From positions 1 through 62,181 of the forward strand of contig JAHBXG010000023.1 in the NCBI GenBank assembly GCA_019636565.1: 62,181 nucleotides of DNA. Direction: 5' to 3'. A model generated the notes under the pieces. That model worked only from the letters and a program-made list of their open reading frames with translations. It was not told the DNA's origin and searched no databases. Each line of letters begins with the position of its first letter. Position 1 is the first letter of the stretch. The translations under genes and the position numbers were made by a program. The DNA is from Phycisphaeraceae bacterium (GTDB lineage: Bacteria; Planctomycetota; Phycisphaerae; Phycisphaerales; UBA1924). Positions 1 through 8,987 of the stretch are shown here, one piece after another.

Positions 1-301
1 ATGCTCGACAATCGCGAACCGCTTTTTCCGCTTGCGCGAATCGCAACGGCGACAAGCACCGGCTGAGTTACCCGCGGCAGCTCACACGCCCCCACCGCGC
101 CCCCGCAGTTTTCCTGCCCGGCCGCACAGCGCAAAGTACCCCGAAGCCGTTGCGTGCCGGCCACGAACCCTCCAGAATCCCACCCCTGTGCGGGAGGAAT
201 GAGTGCCTGGCGGTGAACGGCTCTTCTTGGTATTCCTCGCCCGGAATCCAGAATCTCATTCTCCCTTACGCAGGGTTGAGTGTCTGACAAACGGTTTTTA
301 C
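1..301. other. Window edge, no confident gene
   Basis: The first plus-strand frame is open from base 1 to a TGA at 64-66, so the last 21 codons of a gene entering from the left are possible, but nothing in them is recognisable. The rest, up to the tpiA stop at 302, shows only short overlapping frames with no ribosome site. A GGGTTGAGT and ACTCAGCCC pair (273-308) could form an imperfect stem at the tpiA 3' end, but no T-run follows it on the minus strand. Confidence 0.3.
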
Positions 302-1102
302 TCAGCCCTTTGAGCCCGTCGCGGCGGCGGCCTTCACAATGCCCGCGAATTCCGGGGCCTTGAGCGATGCTCCGCCGATCAATCCGCCATCAATATCAGG
401 CTGGCGGAAGAGTTCCTCGGCGTTGCTGGCTTTCACGCTGCCCCCGTAGATGATGCGGGTGCGCTTGGCGACATCGGCGTTGTACATCTGCCCGAGCAGT
501 TTGCGCAACTTGGCGTGAACGTCCTGTGCATCTTCGGGTGTCGCGGTCTTGCCGGTGCCGATGGCCCAGACCGGCTCGTAGGCGATGACGATTTTCTCGA
601 GTGCATCGGCGGAAACGTCGGCAAGGCCCCCGCGCAACTGGCGCTGGTTGACCGGATCGGTATGCCCCGATTCGCGCTGATCGAGCGTCTCGCCGATGCA
701 CAGCACGCCTGTCAATCCGGCCTCGACGATCGCACGCAACTTGGTGTTGACGATCTCGTCGTCTTCACCGAGCACGTGCCGGCGCTCGCTGTGCCCGGCG
801 AGCACGGTCTGCACGCCGCAGTCTTTGAGCATGTCGAGCGAGACTTCGCCGGTGAATGCGCCATCTGGCTTGTGGTAGCAATCCTGGGCGCCGAGTTGAA
901 TGGAACTCCCGCGATCGCGCAGAATGGATCGCACTGCGAGAAGGTACGGGAATGGCGGGAAGATCGCGATATCCGTCCCTGTCACCGGGGCGAGCGCATC
1001 CACGACGCCCCGCGTGAGTTCCGCACTGGTGGTGCGGTTGGTGTTCATCTTCCAGTTGCCGCCGACAAAGGGCTTTCGATCCCGCACGCTCACGCTCCTC
1101 AT
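302..1102 (-). CDS. tpiA: Triosephosphate isomerase
   Basis: Interconverts glyceraldehyde-3-phosphate and dihydroxyacetone phosphate in cytoplasmic glycolysis. The 266-residue product has the normal TIM length. It carries the N-terminal NWKMN block with active-site Lys18, the GHSERR block with His104, and YEPVWAIGTG with catalytic Glu176. The C-terminal phosphate-binding loops (YGGSV, then GGLIGGASLK) are present. The frame stays open upstream to 1255, but those extra codons do not look like TIM; the ATG at 1102 lies 15 codons before NWKMN and gives the family length. The gene stands alone and is divergent from the subtilisin gene at 1324. Identification is secure; the exact start is slightly less so because the ribosome site is weak. 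Confidence 0.96.
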   Translation of the reverse strand: MRSVSVRDRKPFVGGNWKMNTNRTTSAELTRGVVDALAPVTGTDIAIFPPFPYLLAVRSILRDRGSSIQLGAQDCYHKPDGAFTGEVSLDMLKDCGVQTVLAGHSERRHVLGEDDEIVNTKLRAIVEAGLTGVLCIGETLDQRESGHTDPVNQRQLRGGLADVSADALEKIVIAYEPVWAIGTGKTATPEDAQDVHAKLRKLLGQMYNADVAKRTRIIYGGSVKASNAEELFRQPDIDGGLIGGASLKAPEFAGIVKAAAATGSKG

Positions 1103-1323
1103 TTTCACCGAGTGATCGGACTTCGGGTTCTTGGCCCGAAAAGCGAGAGCATACCCATGCCAAATTGGATGGGAGCAGAAGGCCCGTATCTCCCCGGCGT
1201 CTTGGAACCGAGAATGGCGGGTTTTCTCGGACTTTTCGGCAATTGGTTTGCACAAACCGCGCTCTCCTGCGAAGATAGGAATGGGCTGGTTCGGCCCACT
1301 TGTCTCCCGCTTCAGGAGGATGG

Positions 1324-3177
1324 ATGTTCAAAGCAGGATTTGTCGGGTGCGCCGGATTGGCGCTCATGGCTTTCTTCGCGGCACGCGTCTCCGCTGGCGT
1401 CCTCGGTGCGGATTCTCCTTCCGCTCTCATGCCGGATTCGCGACAGTCGCTCGACGGTTTCGAACCAGGGCTTGGCATCGCTTCGCGAGAGGCGATCGCG
1501 CGTGTTCCCGTCTTTCACCCCAGCCAAATACTGGTGCGGATGCAGCCGTTCACCGATCGCGCGGCACAAGATGCCACACTTCGCGATGCCGGCGCGGGAG
1601 CAACTCTTCGCACCATCGCACTCGTGCCCGGCTTGCGAGTCGTCGCGGTCGAGTCCGGCCGCGTGGAGGAAGTGTGCGCAAAGCTGAGGCAGCAGCCCGG
1701 CGTGATGTACGCTTCGCCGGACTATGTGCGGCGGGCTTTTGCGCAGAGCGTTCCGTACGGCATTTCGCTTGTGAAAGCCGACGTTGCCTGGTCTCAATAT
1801 GGGCGCGGCGGAGGCGCCAAGGTTGCCGTTCTCGACACCGGCATCGATCTTGCGCATCCGGATCTTCCAACGCCGATTCTCGCCGAAACGTTTGTACCCG
1901 GCCTGCCGGTCGATGACTATGCCGAGCACGGCACGCACTGCTCGGGAACCGTTTTGGGACTGGACAACACCGTCGGCGTTGTCGGAGTTGCGCCGCAGGC
2001 GTCGCTGATCATCGGCAAGGTCTTGAACAACGGCGGATATGGACTCGACAGTTGGATCGCCACCGGCATCGATTGGGCCGTATCGCAGGGCGCGGATGTC
2101 ATCAGCATGTCGCTGGGCGGAGACGAAATCGAACCGGCCTTGCAGGACGCCTGCCTGAATGCGTTCAACGCCGGCGTGCTCGTGGTTGCCGCGGCAGGCA
2201 ACGACTCCTCTCCTCTTCCCCACTATCCCGCGGCATTTCCGGGCGTCATGTCGATCGCGGCGGTGGATTCGAACGAGCAGCTTGCGTCGTTTTCGAATTT
2301 CGGGCCGCTCATTTCGGTTTCCGCGCCCGGAGTGAATGTCCAATCCACGGTGCCGATCGTGAGCGATACCGTGACCTTCAGCAGTGTCGCGCACAATGCC
2401 GCGAATTTCACGGGTTCTCCGGGCGGCTCGGTGACCGGCACGGTGGTGAACTGCGGCACCGGCCTGGACTCTTCGGAGTTTCCGGCGGCCGTCGCGGGCA
2501 AGATCGCTCACATCCGGCGCGGTCCGAGCGGAAACCCGGCCGCGACCTTCCTGAACAAGGCAACAAATGCAGTGAACGCCGGAGCAATCGGCGTGATCAT
2601 CTCGAACAACACGGGCGGGACATCTGTCGTTTCCGGAACCTTGAACGACACTTTCTTTATTCCGGTTTTCGGGATGAGCCAGAATGACGGGAACGCTCTC
2701 CAGACGCTCTCGCTTCCGACGGCGACACTGGCCGAAGCAACAACCGGGCACGACTACGCCTTCTTTAACGGTACTTCGATGGCCTGTCCTCACACTGCAG
2801 GTGCGGGCGGTCTGCTCATCGGCCTGTTTAAGTCCGTCGCGCAGCCGGCTCCGCTGCCCCCGGGAAGCGTGCGATGGATCCTCGAACAAACCGCCAAGGA
2901 CTTGGGCACAGCCGGGCGCGACGACACCTTCGGGTGGGGCCTGATCAATGTCCAGGCGGGTGCGGGTTACCTGTACGGCCGCGCGATCTGCCGAGGCGAT
3001 TTCAACACCGACGGACTTGTGGATGACACCGACTTTGTTCAGTTCGTCGCCTTCTACAACGACCTGATCTCGCCGGGTGGAGCATGGACCGGCGGCGACT
3101 TGAACGGAGATGGATTCGCCGACGACGCGGATTTCGTGGAGTTCGCGAATTCGTACAACAACTTGCTGTGCTCTTGA
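1324..3177 (+). CDS. Secreted S8 subtilisin with PA insertion and dockerin-like tail
   Basis: Predicted extracellular serine endopeptidase of 617 residues. A signal peptide (about 1-24, ending VSA) precedes an I9-like propeptide that ends near the VPYGI block. The triad is Asp171 in VLDTGID, His202 in EHGTHCSG and Ser485 in NGTSMACPH, with the oxyanion Asn in AAAGND. A PA domain is inserted between the APG block and the Ser block; it contains KIAHIRRG and AGAIGVIISNN. Residues 556-617 form a two-repeat dockerin-like module, CRGDFNTDGLVDD then GDLNGDGFADD, ending in LLCS. The start is ATG 1324, four bases after AGGAGG at 1314-1319; a TTG eight codons upstream is less likely. It lies 70 bases before a clear paralogue in the same direction. 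Confidence 0.93.
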   Translation: MFKAGFVGCAGLALMAFFAARVSAGVLGADSPSALMPDSRQSLDGFEPGLGIASREAIARVPVFHPSQILVRMQPFTDRAAQDATLRDAGAGATLRTIALVPGLRVVAVESGRVEEVCAKLRQQPGVMYASPDYVRRAFAQSVPYGISLVKADVAWSQYGRGGGAKVAVLDTGIDLAHPDLPTPILAETFVPGLPVDDYAEHGTHCSGTVLGLDNTVGVVGVAPQASLIIGKVLNNGGYGLDSWIATGIDWAVSQGADVISMSLGGDEIEPALQDACLNAFNAGVLVVAAAGNDSSPLPHYPAAFPGVMSIAAVDSNEQLASFSNFGPLISVSAPGVNVQSTVPIVSDTVTFSSVAHNAANFTGSPGGSVTGTVVNCGTGLDSSEFPAAVAGKIAHIRRGPSGNPAATFLNKATNAVNAGAIGVIISNNTGGTSVVSGTLNDTFFIPVFGMSQNDGNALQTLSLPTATLAEATTGHDYAFFNGTSMACPHTAGAGGLLIGLFKSVAQPAPLPPGSVRWILEQTAKDLGTAGRDDTFGWGLINVQAGAGYLYGRAICRGDFNTDGLVDDTDFVQFVAFYNDLISPGGAWTGGDLNGDGFADDADFVEFANSYNNLLCS

Positions 3178-3247
3178 ACCGGCCCGGAACGAAATCCCGG
3201 CTCCGACTCCCTGTAATTACAAGATCCAAACTCAAAGGAGATCCGCG

Positions 3248-5095
3248 ATGAACGCTGGATGCAGGAACGTTTTTCTATCGGGATTGGCGATCGGCGCGTT
3301 CATGCTGCCCGCGCTTGGTGCGGAACCTCAGCCGGCCTCGGTCATGCGAAGTTCGCTTGATTCCCTTGCGGGATACCGCGCGGGCGACGGCGTGCGCGCA
3401 CCAGGCACCATCAACGAGTGGCCCGAAAGGCATCCCTCGCGCGTCCTGGTTCGGTTCGAGGCGTTCGTTGACCGAGCCGCGGAGAACGATTTGTTCAAGG
3501 CGGCGGGGATTCGCGAAGTCGCCGAAGAGTTACCGCTCGTTCCCGGTCTCAAAGTAGTGCGGACCATTGGCGACAACGCGGAGCAAGTCATCGCGATCCT
3601 GAGGAAGATGCCTGGTGTGGTCTACGCCGAGCCCGACACGCTCATGGTCGCAGAGGCGCAGACCATCCCGTATGGCATCACAATGATCGGGGCGACCTCG
3701 GTATGGCCGAATTGGGGCCAGGGCGGCGCGAAGGTCGCCGTGCTGGACACGGGCGTGGATACCGCGCACATCGACCTTGCGGGGCCGGTGCAATCCATGT
3801 CGTTTGTCGATTCACCGGTCGAGGTCGTCGAAGACTACAACACGCACGGCACGCACGTTTCCGGCACGATTCTCGCTCTCGACAATACAGAAGGCGTTGT
3901 CGGCGTTGCGCCGCAGTGTCAGCTGCTCACGGGCAAGGTGCTCGCGAACAGCGGGTCTGGGTTCTCGTCATGGGGCATGGCCGGGATCAACTGGGCCGTC
4001 GCCAACGGCGCTCGTGCGATCAACATGTCGCTCAGCGGGTCGACGTTCTCGCAGGCGTATTCGGACACGGTTCAGGCCGCAGTCAACGCCGGGACGCTCG
4101 TCTGCTGCGCCATGGGTAACCAGTCGTCGGGCACCCCCCGATATCCCGCGGCGTACCCGGCGAGCATGGCGGTTTCAGCCGTCGATTCTTCCGGTGCGTT
4201 CGCGAGTTTCTCGAACTTCGGCGCCCATTGCTCGGTCGCAGCACCGGGCGTAAGCGTTCAGTCTTCCGTTCCGATTGTCACGTGGAGCGCGAAGTGGCTT
4301 TCGACCGACCACGAGGCGAACCCGCTGACAGGCAGCGTCATTCGCGCCGTGACCGCGCAGGTCGTGTACTGCGGCTTCGGCGAAAATGCCGCGGCATTCC
4401 CCGCCGGCGTCAACGGAAAGATCGCGCACATCCGCCGTGGTTCGCCCGACGCAACGTCCGTCTCCTTCAACACAAAGGCAACCAACGCTCTCAACGCCGG
4501 CGCAATCGGCGTGATTATCTCGAACAACATCGCCGGATCCCTCAACGGAACGCTCAACGTCAGCACGACTTTCGCGATCCCCGTCGTCGGCTGCCTGCAA
4601 ACCGACGGCGACAATCTGCTCGCGAACAACGGAACCACCGTCAATCTGTATCAATTCAATACCGGCCACACCTACGCCAACTTCAACGGAACGTCGATGG
4701 CAACGCCCCATGTCGCGGGCGCGGCGGGACTGCTCTTCGGAAACTTCGTCCCCGGCAGCGGAAAGCCCGCCCTTCCTCCGGCCACCACCCGCTGGGTGCT
4801 CGAGCAGACCGCGACCGACGCGGGAACACCGGGCAAGGACGACAACTTCGGCTGGGGAATCATCAATGTCCGCAAGGCCGCGGAATACCTCCACGGGCGT
4901 ATCCGATGCCCCGGCGACATGGTGTTCGACAACCTCGTTGACGACACCGACTTCGTCGCCTTCGCGATGGCGTACAACGATCTCGTCACTCCGGGCGGCC
5001 CCTACACCGGGGGCGATTTCGATGGCAACGGCCTGACCGACGATGACGACTTTGTTATTTTCGTTCAGTCGTACAACGACCTGCTCTGCCCGTAG
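3248..5095 (+). CDS. Secreted S8 subtilisin, tandem paralogue with dockerin-like tail
   Basis: Second secreted subtilisin, 615 residues, in the same architecture as its upstream neighbour: signal peptide (about 1-24, PALG), propeptide, catalytic domain with a PA insertion, dockerin-like tail. The triad is Asp167 (VLDTGVD), His200 (THGTHVSG) and Ser483 (NGTSMATPH). Oxyanion Asn is in CCAMGNQSS. The PA insertion repeats the KIAHIRRG and AGAIGVIISNN blocks of the neighbour, indicating a local duplication. In the tail (554-615) the first calcium loop reads GDMVFDNLVDD, which lacks the usual Asn/Asp at loop position 3; the second, GDFDGNGLTDD, looks intact. It ends in LLCP. ATG 3248 follows AAGGAG (3235-3240) by seven bases. 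The frame is open further upstream, but those codons overlap the previous gene and have no signal peptide. Confidence 0.93.
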   Translation: MNAGCRNVFLSGLAIGAFMLPALGAEPQPASVMRSSLDSLAGYRAGDGVRAPGTINEWPERHPSRVLVRFEAFVDRAAENDLFKAAGIREVAEELPLVPGLKVVRTIGDNAEQVIAILRKMPGVVYAEPDTLMVAEAQTIPYGITMIGATSVWPNWGQGGAKVAVLDTGVDTAHIDLAGPVQSMSFVDSPVEVVEDYNTHGTHVSGTILALDNTEGVVGVAPQCQLLTGKVLANSGSGFSSWGMAGINWAVANGARAINMSLSGSTFSQAYSDTVQAAVNAGTLVCCAMGNQSSGTPRYPAAYPASMAVSAVDSSGAFASFSNFGAHCSVAAPGVSVQSSVPIVTWSAKWLSTDHEANPLTGSVIRAVTAQVVYCGFGENAAAFPAGVNGKIAHIRRGSPDATSVSFNTKATNALNAGAIGVIISNNIAGSLNGTLNVSTTFAIPVVGCLQTDGDNLLANNGTTVNLYQFNTGHTYANFNGTSMATPHVAGAAGLLFGNFVPGSGKPALPPATTRWVLEQTATDAGTPGKDDNFGWGIINVRKAAEYLHGRIRCPGDMVFDNLVDDTDFVAFAMAYNDLVTPGGPYTGGDFDGNGLTDDDDFVIFVQSYNDLLCP

Positions 5096-5289
5096 CCCGA
5101 ACCCCCGCCATATTCCGAACTTTGGGGTGCCGACCCGGCGCGGCGATGCCGGTCTGCCCGCACTCGCGATCCCGTCACGCCCGGGGAAAAGCACCCAGCC
5201 GCTGCAAAATCGCGGAATGATGTCTGTTCGCAGGATCGCCTTCAGAGGGGCCTGGTCGGTGCCGATAAGCGAAGTCTCAGGGGATGTTC

Positions 5290-5311
5290 GGGCACTCCGA
5301 TTGGAGTGCCC
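5290..5311 (+). promoter_or_regulatory. Perfect 9-bp hairpin upstream of the Wzz-like gene
   Basis: GGGCACTCC, loop GATT, GGAGTGCCC form a perfect stem 32 bases before the ATG at 5344. No T-run follows, so it is a poor terminator for the subtilisin gene. It may be a 5'UTR structure or an operator-like palindrome; the sequence cannot tell which. Confidence 0.4.
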
Positions 5312-5343
5312 CGTAGTCGTCGCGCCGGTATCGAGAGATAGTC

Positions 5344-7251
5344 ATGAGCCAAGATCCGAGCCCTACCAGCGCTGCTCCCGAAGCCTCCGCCGCGCCGGGG
5401 TCCCATCAGCACGCGGCCGATGCACTCGGAGCGATCAGCGACTTCGAAAAGAGCATCCAGGGTCTGAAGAAGCTCTATGAAGAGCGTCGGGAAATCGAAG
5501 CCAAACTCGTCGATGCGCAATCGCGCCTGATCGAAAAAGAAACCGAACTCGCGCGGCGTGATCAGGAACTCGAACAGGCTCGCAGCGCACAGGCCGAGAG
5601 TGAAAAGACCGTTCAATTGCTCCGCTCTGAATCGGAAGCAAGCGAGGCCGCACGGCGCGATTCTGAGTCCGCTCTGCAATCCGCGCTGAGCGAGGTCGAA
5701 GACCGCAAGGCAAAGATCGATGCACAGGTGGCTCAGCAGGCCGCGGAAGCAGAAAAAGCCCAGACGCTCGCAAAGGAACTGGACGCCTTTGCGGCGGACC
5801 TCCACCGCCTCCAAAGCGATCTCGAAAAAGAGAAGGCCGATCTCGAAGCCACCCGGACCTCCCTGTTAGACAACGCCAAGGCCCTGAAAGATCAGGAATC
5901 CGAACTCGAATCCCGCAAGCAAGCCGCCGAAACGGATCTTGCACGTCGCATCGCGGAACTGGACGCTCGAGCCGGCGAGATCTCCGCTGCGCACGATGCC
6001 GCCGGCAAGATCAACGAGGCCGATGCCGAGCTCGCACGGCGGTTGGCCGCGGAAACAGAAGCGTGCGAGCAGCTCCGCCTCGATGTCGACGAGATCGCAC
6101 GCCGCTGCGCCGCGCAAGAAGAAGTGCTCTCCGAGTATGAGCAATTACTGGCGGTCGAACGCACGCGGGTGCACGAGCTAGTCTCCGAAATCCATAGTTC
6201 CGGGGCAGAACCCGCCCAAACCAAGGCCCGAATCGACGAACTGAAGGTTTGCCTTTCGCACGAGCGGCAGGAGCGCGAGCGGCTGCATCGCACGCTCACC
6301 GAGTTGCAGAATGCCGCCAAGTCCGTCAAGCAGCCCCGCGAAGCCGGGTCGCACGCAACCACGGAGCTCCGTCGTCGCCGGCTCAAACGCTGCCGCGCGA
6401 TCCTTCGCGAGCACGCGTCGAAGGTGCGCAAGGCCAGCGAAATCCTGGCCAAGCGCTTCGAGCAGTGCGAACAGGTCCTCTCGCAGCGCGCAAGCCTCGC
6501 CGCCGCGAAGCGCCAACTGGACGTCGCGAGCGCTTCGATGGCCCGACGCGCCGCGAGCAAACGCGCGGGCGTTCTGACACTCTGCTGCGTCTTCACACTG
6601 GCCCTCCTCTCCGCGCTCTCGTGGGCGGTCGTCGGACAGGCATGGCCCGGAGACTTCGCGGCCCGCACGGAAATAGCCGCTGATGGTCGGGGCCGTGAAC
6701 TCTCCGATCCCGAACTCGATGAATGGCGCCGCTCGCTTGAAGCGACACTTGCCGATCCTCAATTTGTCGAAACTGTTGCCGGCCGCATGAAGCAGCGCGG
6801 CTACGAATCGCTCGGAACACCCGGGGCCGTCCGCACTCTTCTGACAAAATCGTTCTCCCACGACTCGCCGGCGCCGGGCGTTTTCGCGCTGGAAATCCGC
6901 GCCCCGGGAAGCGAAAAAGCCGCACGGACGCTCGATGTTCTGACCACCGCCCTCGCCAGCGATGCCAACGCCGCACGCGAGCGGCGCGCCGATGGCGCGG
7001 TCACGCTGATCAAATCTCCTGCAGTCGCCGGCACCAAGCCGGTCAACGACGAGCGTCTGGAGCGGGCCGGCATCGTCATGCTCTGTTCGGTGCTGCTTAC
7101 CTGCGGCCTGGGCTTTGGTATCTGGAATCGACTCTCCCGAGCCAAGCAGGAATTCGAACTCGGTTCTCAGATCGACCAAGTGCTCGACGACGCCAAGTGG
7201 TCCGAGTTCACCGCCGCGACCACCGTGTCGCGGCCGGGGCAGCGGCAATAA
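5344..7251 (+). CDS. Wzz-like membrane protein with long cytoplasmic coiled coil
   Basis: The 635-residue product has no signal peptide. Residues about 30-330 are heptad-rich and full of Glu, Lys, Arg and Ala, a long coiled coil, followed by a basic stretch. A first membrane helix lies at about 406-426, then roughly 145 residues that would be periplasmic, then a second helix at about 575-596 and a short basic tail. The loop has features of Wzz/GumC chain-length regulators: a DPQFVETVAGRM helix, an ALEIRAP strand, and a KPVND proline segment just before the second helix. In typical Wzz proteins the coiled coil is periplasmic and between the helices; here it precedes the first helix. A role in exopolysaccharide assembly or scaffolding is inference. 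The ATG at 5344 has only a weak ribosome site. Confidence 0.7.
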   Translation: MSQDPSPTSAAPEASAAPGSHQHAADALGAISDFEKSIQGLKKLYEERREIEAKLVDAQSRLIEKETELARRDQELEQARSAQAESEKTVQLLRSESEASEAARRDSESALQSALSEVEDRKAKIDAQVAQQAAEAEKAQTLAKELDAFAADLHRLQSDLEKEKADLEATRTSLLDNAKALKDQESELESRKQAAETDLARRIAELDARAGEISAAHDAAGKINEADAELARRLAAETEACEQLRLDVDEIARRCAAQEEVLSEYEQLLAVERTRVHELVSEIHSSGAEPAQTKARIDELKVCLSHERQERERLHRTLTELQNAAKSVKQPREAGSHATTELRRRRLKRCRAILREHASKVRKASEILAKRFEQCEQVLSQRASLAAAKRQLDVASASMARRAASKRAGVLTLCCVFTLALLSALSWAVVGQAWPGDFAARTEIAADGRGRELSDPELDEWRRSLEATLADPQFVETVAGRMKQRGYESLGTPGAVRTLLTKSFSHDSPAPGVFALEIRAPGSEKAARTLDVLTTALASDANAARERRADGAVTLIKSPAVAGTKPVNDERLERAGIVMLCSVLLTCGLGFGIWNRLSRAKQEFELGSQIDQVLDDAKWSEFTAATTVSRPGQRQ

Positions 7252-7255
7252 AGAA

Positions 7256-7274
7256 GGCCCGGACAATCCGGGCC
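7256..7274 (-). terminator. Hairpin terminator after the anti-sigma gene
   Basis: GGCCCGGA and TCCGGGCC pair around a CAA loop. Read on the minus strand, the stem is followed by TTCTTTATT, which suits termination of the anti-sigma transcript ending at 7310. On the plus strand it follows the Wzz-like stop by four bases but has no T-run. Confidence 0.6.
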
Positions 7275-7309
7275 AATGGGAGAGAACGAGTTGGTTGAGA
7301 GGCCCCGAC

Positions 7310-8122
7310 TCAGATGGTGGAAGCAATCATGACCAAGTGACCCTTTGCGGCTTCCGCACCCCGTGCCGCCACGTAAAGCGCGAGCTGCTTGGGGTTGTAT
7401 CCGTTTGTCGAAACCGACTTGGTGATGATCTCACCCGCCGATGCAAACTCGGCAAGCTGCTCCGAAACCTTGCCGTTGTCGTCAAGAACCACAAGCCGGA
7501 TCGTTTCGCCCGGCGCGGTCACGATTTTGTTGCAGAACAGCCGGGCAGTCTGCTTCGACGAGTTGTGCCAGACCGCCGCTTCGCCCTTGAAATCGGGCTG
7601 CGCAGCGACGAGTGGAATCTTCTTGGTTTCCGGGCTGAGGAGGAACGAAGTCAGGTCGGCCGCGCCGAACATGTCTACCAGCTTGTTCAGCGTCGCATCG
7701 CTGCCGTTCACGTTGGCGAATCGCTGCACTTGGGCATTCTGCTGCATGACAAGCACCGAGAGCACCACCGCCGCCGTCGCACAGGCAAGTGTCGCCACGC
7801 GCCATGCACGGCTGACGCGCCGCACCGGGTGCACCGTCGGGAGTTCGCGCCCGGCCAGATGCAACCTGCCCCGGGCCGCCCCGGCGACTTCCGCAATCTC
7901 GGCCTTGATGGCCCCCAGCACCCGGGCCCGCAAATCCACCGGCGGCTCCGCGCTCAAACGGAAGCGATCCGGCTTGGCGAAGCGTGCCTGCTCATCGCGC
8001 AATTGAGCGCGGATCGCCGGCGATGCGCCGGCGAATGCCGCTTCAAACTCGGCCTGCTCGCGCTCGTCGAGCAATCCGAGGGCGTCGAGTTGTGCCGCTT
8101 CGAAAAGTTCGTGCGTCTTCAT
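7310..8122 (-). CDS. Anti-sigma factor, RskA-like
   Basis: Single-pass membrane protein of 270 residues that probably sequesters the ECF sigma factor encoded immediately upstream. The N-terminal 60 residues are helical (HELFEAAQLDALGLLDERE) and resemble the cytoplasmic sigma-binding part of RskA-type anti-sigma factors. No HxxxCxxC zinc motif is seen. A membrane helix at about 106-128 is followed by an extracytoplasmic RskA-type domain with a WHNSSKQTARLF block. The ATG overlaps the sigma gene stop as ATGA, so translation of the two is probably coupled. Release by regulated proteolysis is family knowledge and is not shown here. Confidence 0.85.
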   Translation of the reverse strand: MKTHELFEAAQLDALGLLDEREQAEFEAAFAGASPAIRAQLRDEQARFAKPDRFRLSAEPPVDLRARVLGAIKAEIAEVAGAARGRLHLAGRELPTVHPVRRVSRAWRVATLACATAAVVLSVLVMQQNAQVQRFANVNGSDATLNKLVDMFGAADLTSFLLSPETKKIPLVAAQPDFKGEAAVWHNSSKQTARLFCNKIVTAPGETIRLVVLDDNGKVSEQLAEFASAGEIITKSVSTNGYNPKQLALYVAARGAEAAKGHLVMIASTI

Positions 8123-8703
8123 ACTGCAAATTCCTCGCTTCCCCGTTCACGTAATCTGGTCAGAGCCCGGCTGAGCGCTGACTTGACAGTTCCCAAAGGT
8201 GTGTTCAATTCCTCACCGATCTGCCTGAGCGTCTGCCCACCCAAATAGGCTCGCTTCACAACGGTCCGCTGCAACTCGGGCAAGGCGTCGATACGCCGGA
8301 GCATTTCTTTCATGTTCTCTTCGCGTTCGCCCTGCGTGCGATCGTCACTTCGATCCGGAGCCCGGACCGGCGTTGTCTCATCCAGCACCCCGGGTTTGAT
8401 TCTGGCCCGGCTGCGACGCATCCGGTCGACCAGTTGGCGCCTTGAGATCAGCATCACCCAGGTCACTAGTGCCGCCCGCTCCGAGTCGTACCTCGCCGCC
8501 GTTTTCCACAGACGAACGAAGATCTCCTGAACGGCATCTTCGGCTTCGGCTCGGGTTGGCATCGACTGGAACGCCATCTTGTAAACCAGACTCCCAAATC
8601 GGTCGTACAGCTCGGCGACGGCTCGCTCGTCACCGGCGGCCACGCGTTGCATCAAGGAGATGTCCTGCGCGGCCTGCTCACGATTGATCCGTCTGTCGGC
8701 CAT
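8119..8703 (-). CDS. ECF RNA polymerase sigma factor
   Basis: Sigma-70 family factor of 194 residues with region 2 (about 30-105, including the EDAVQEIFVRLWK block) and region 4 (about 140-190, LPELQRTVVKRAYLGG, then an LGTVKSALSRALTRLRE recognition helix). It has no regions 1 or 3, as expected for group 4 sigma factors. It forms a two-gene unit with the overlapping anti-sigma gene. The frame is open to 8835, but those residues do not resemble sigma N-termini; ATG 8703, after a GGGGGAC ribosome-site-like stretch, gives the normal length. The signal sensed and the target promoters cannot be read from this window. Confidence 0.9.
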   Translation of the reverse strand: MADRRINREQAAQDISLMQRVAAGDERAVAELYDRFGSLVYKMAFQSMPTRAEAEDAVQEIFVRLWKTAARYDSERAALVTWVMLISRRQLVDRMRRSRARIKPGVLDETTPVRAPDRSDDRTQGEREENMKEMLRRIDALPELQRTVVKRAYLGGQTLRQIGEELNTPLGTVKSALSRALTRLRERGSEEFAV

Positions 8704-8987
8704 GGTCGTCCCCCGACCCCGAAACCAAACAGGTACGAATCCCGCGGACAAAGACGTGCCCGCAAGATGAGTTACGGGAAGACTCCCGAACCTGATGCCA
8801 GATTCGCCGATTTCCGACCCTTTCGCAAGGTCCAAACGTAGAAATCTCGCGGGTCACGATCTAGGTCCTGTTCTGGTTATAGTCGGTTCGGGGCCGATGA
8901 GTCCGAATACCAGAATCCGCTTGCGGTGGAACGCCGATTCTGGTAGCGTATAGACGTAGGCGGGACGAAGGCCCGCTTGGAGGTGCT

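Noticed and set aside
273..308. Imperfect stem at the tpiA 3' end
   Set aside because: The loop is 18 bases long and no T-run follows on the minus strand; too weak to call a terminator.
1312..2889. Long minus-strand open frame opposite the first subtilisin
   Set aside because: It is antisense to a complete, motif-rich gene and has no recognisable domain or ribosome site; GC-rich coding DNA leaves such antisense frames open.
4175..5194. Long minus-strand frame opposite the second subtilisin
   Set aside because: The triad and dockerin-like tail on the plus strand explain this DNA; the minus frame has no family features.
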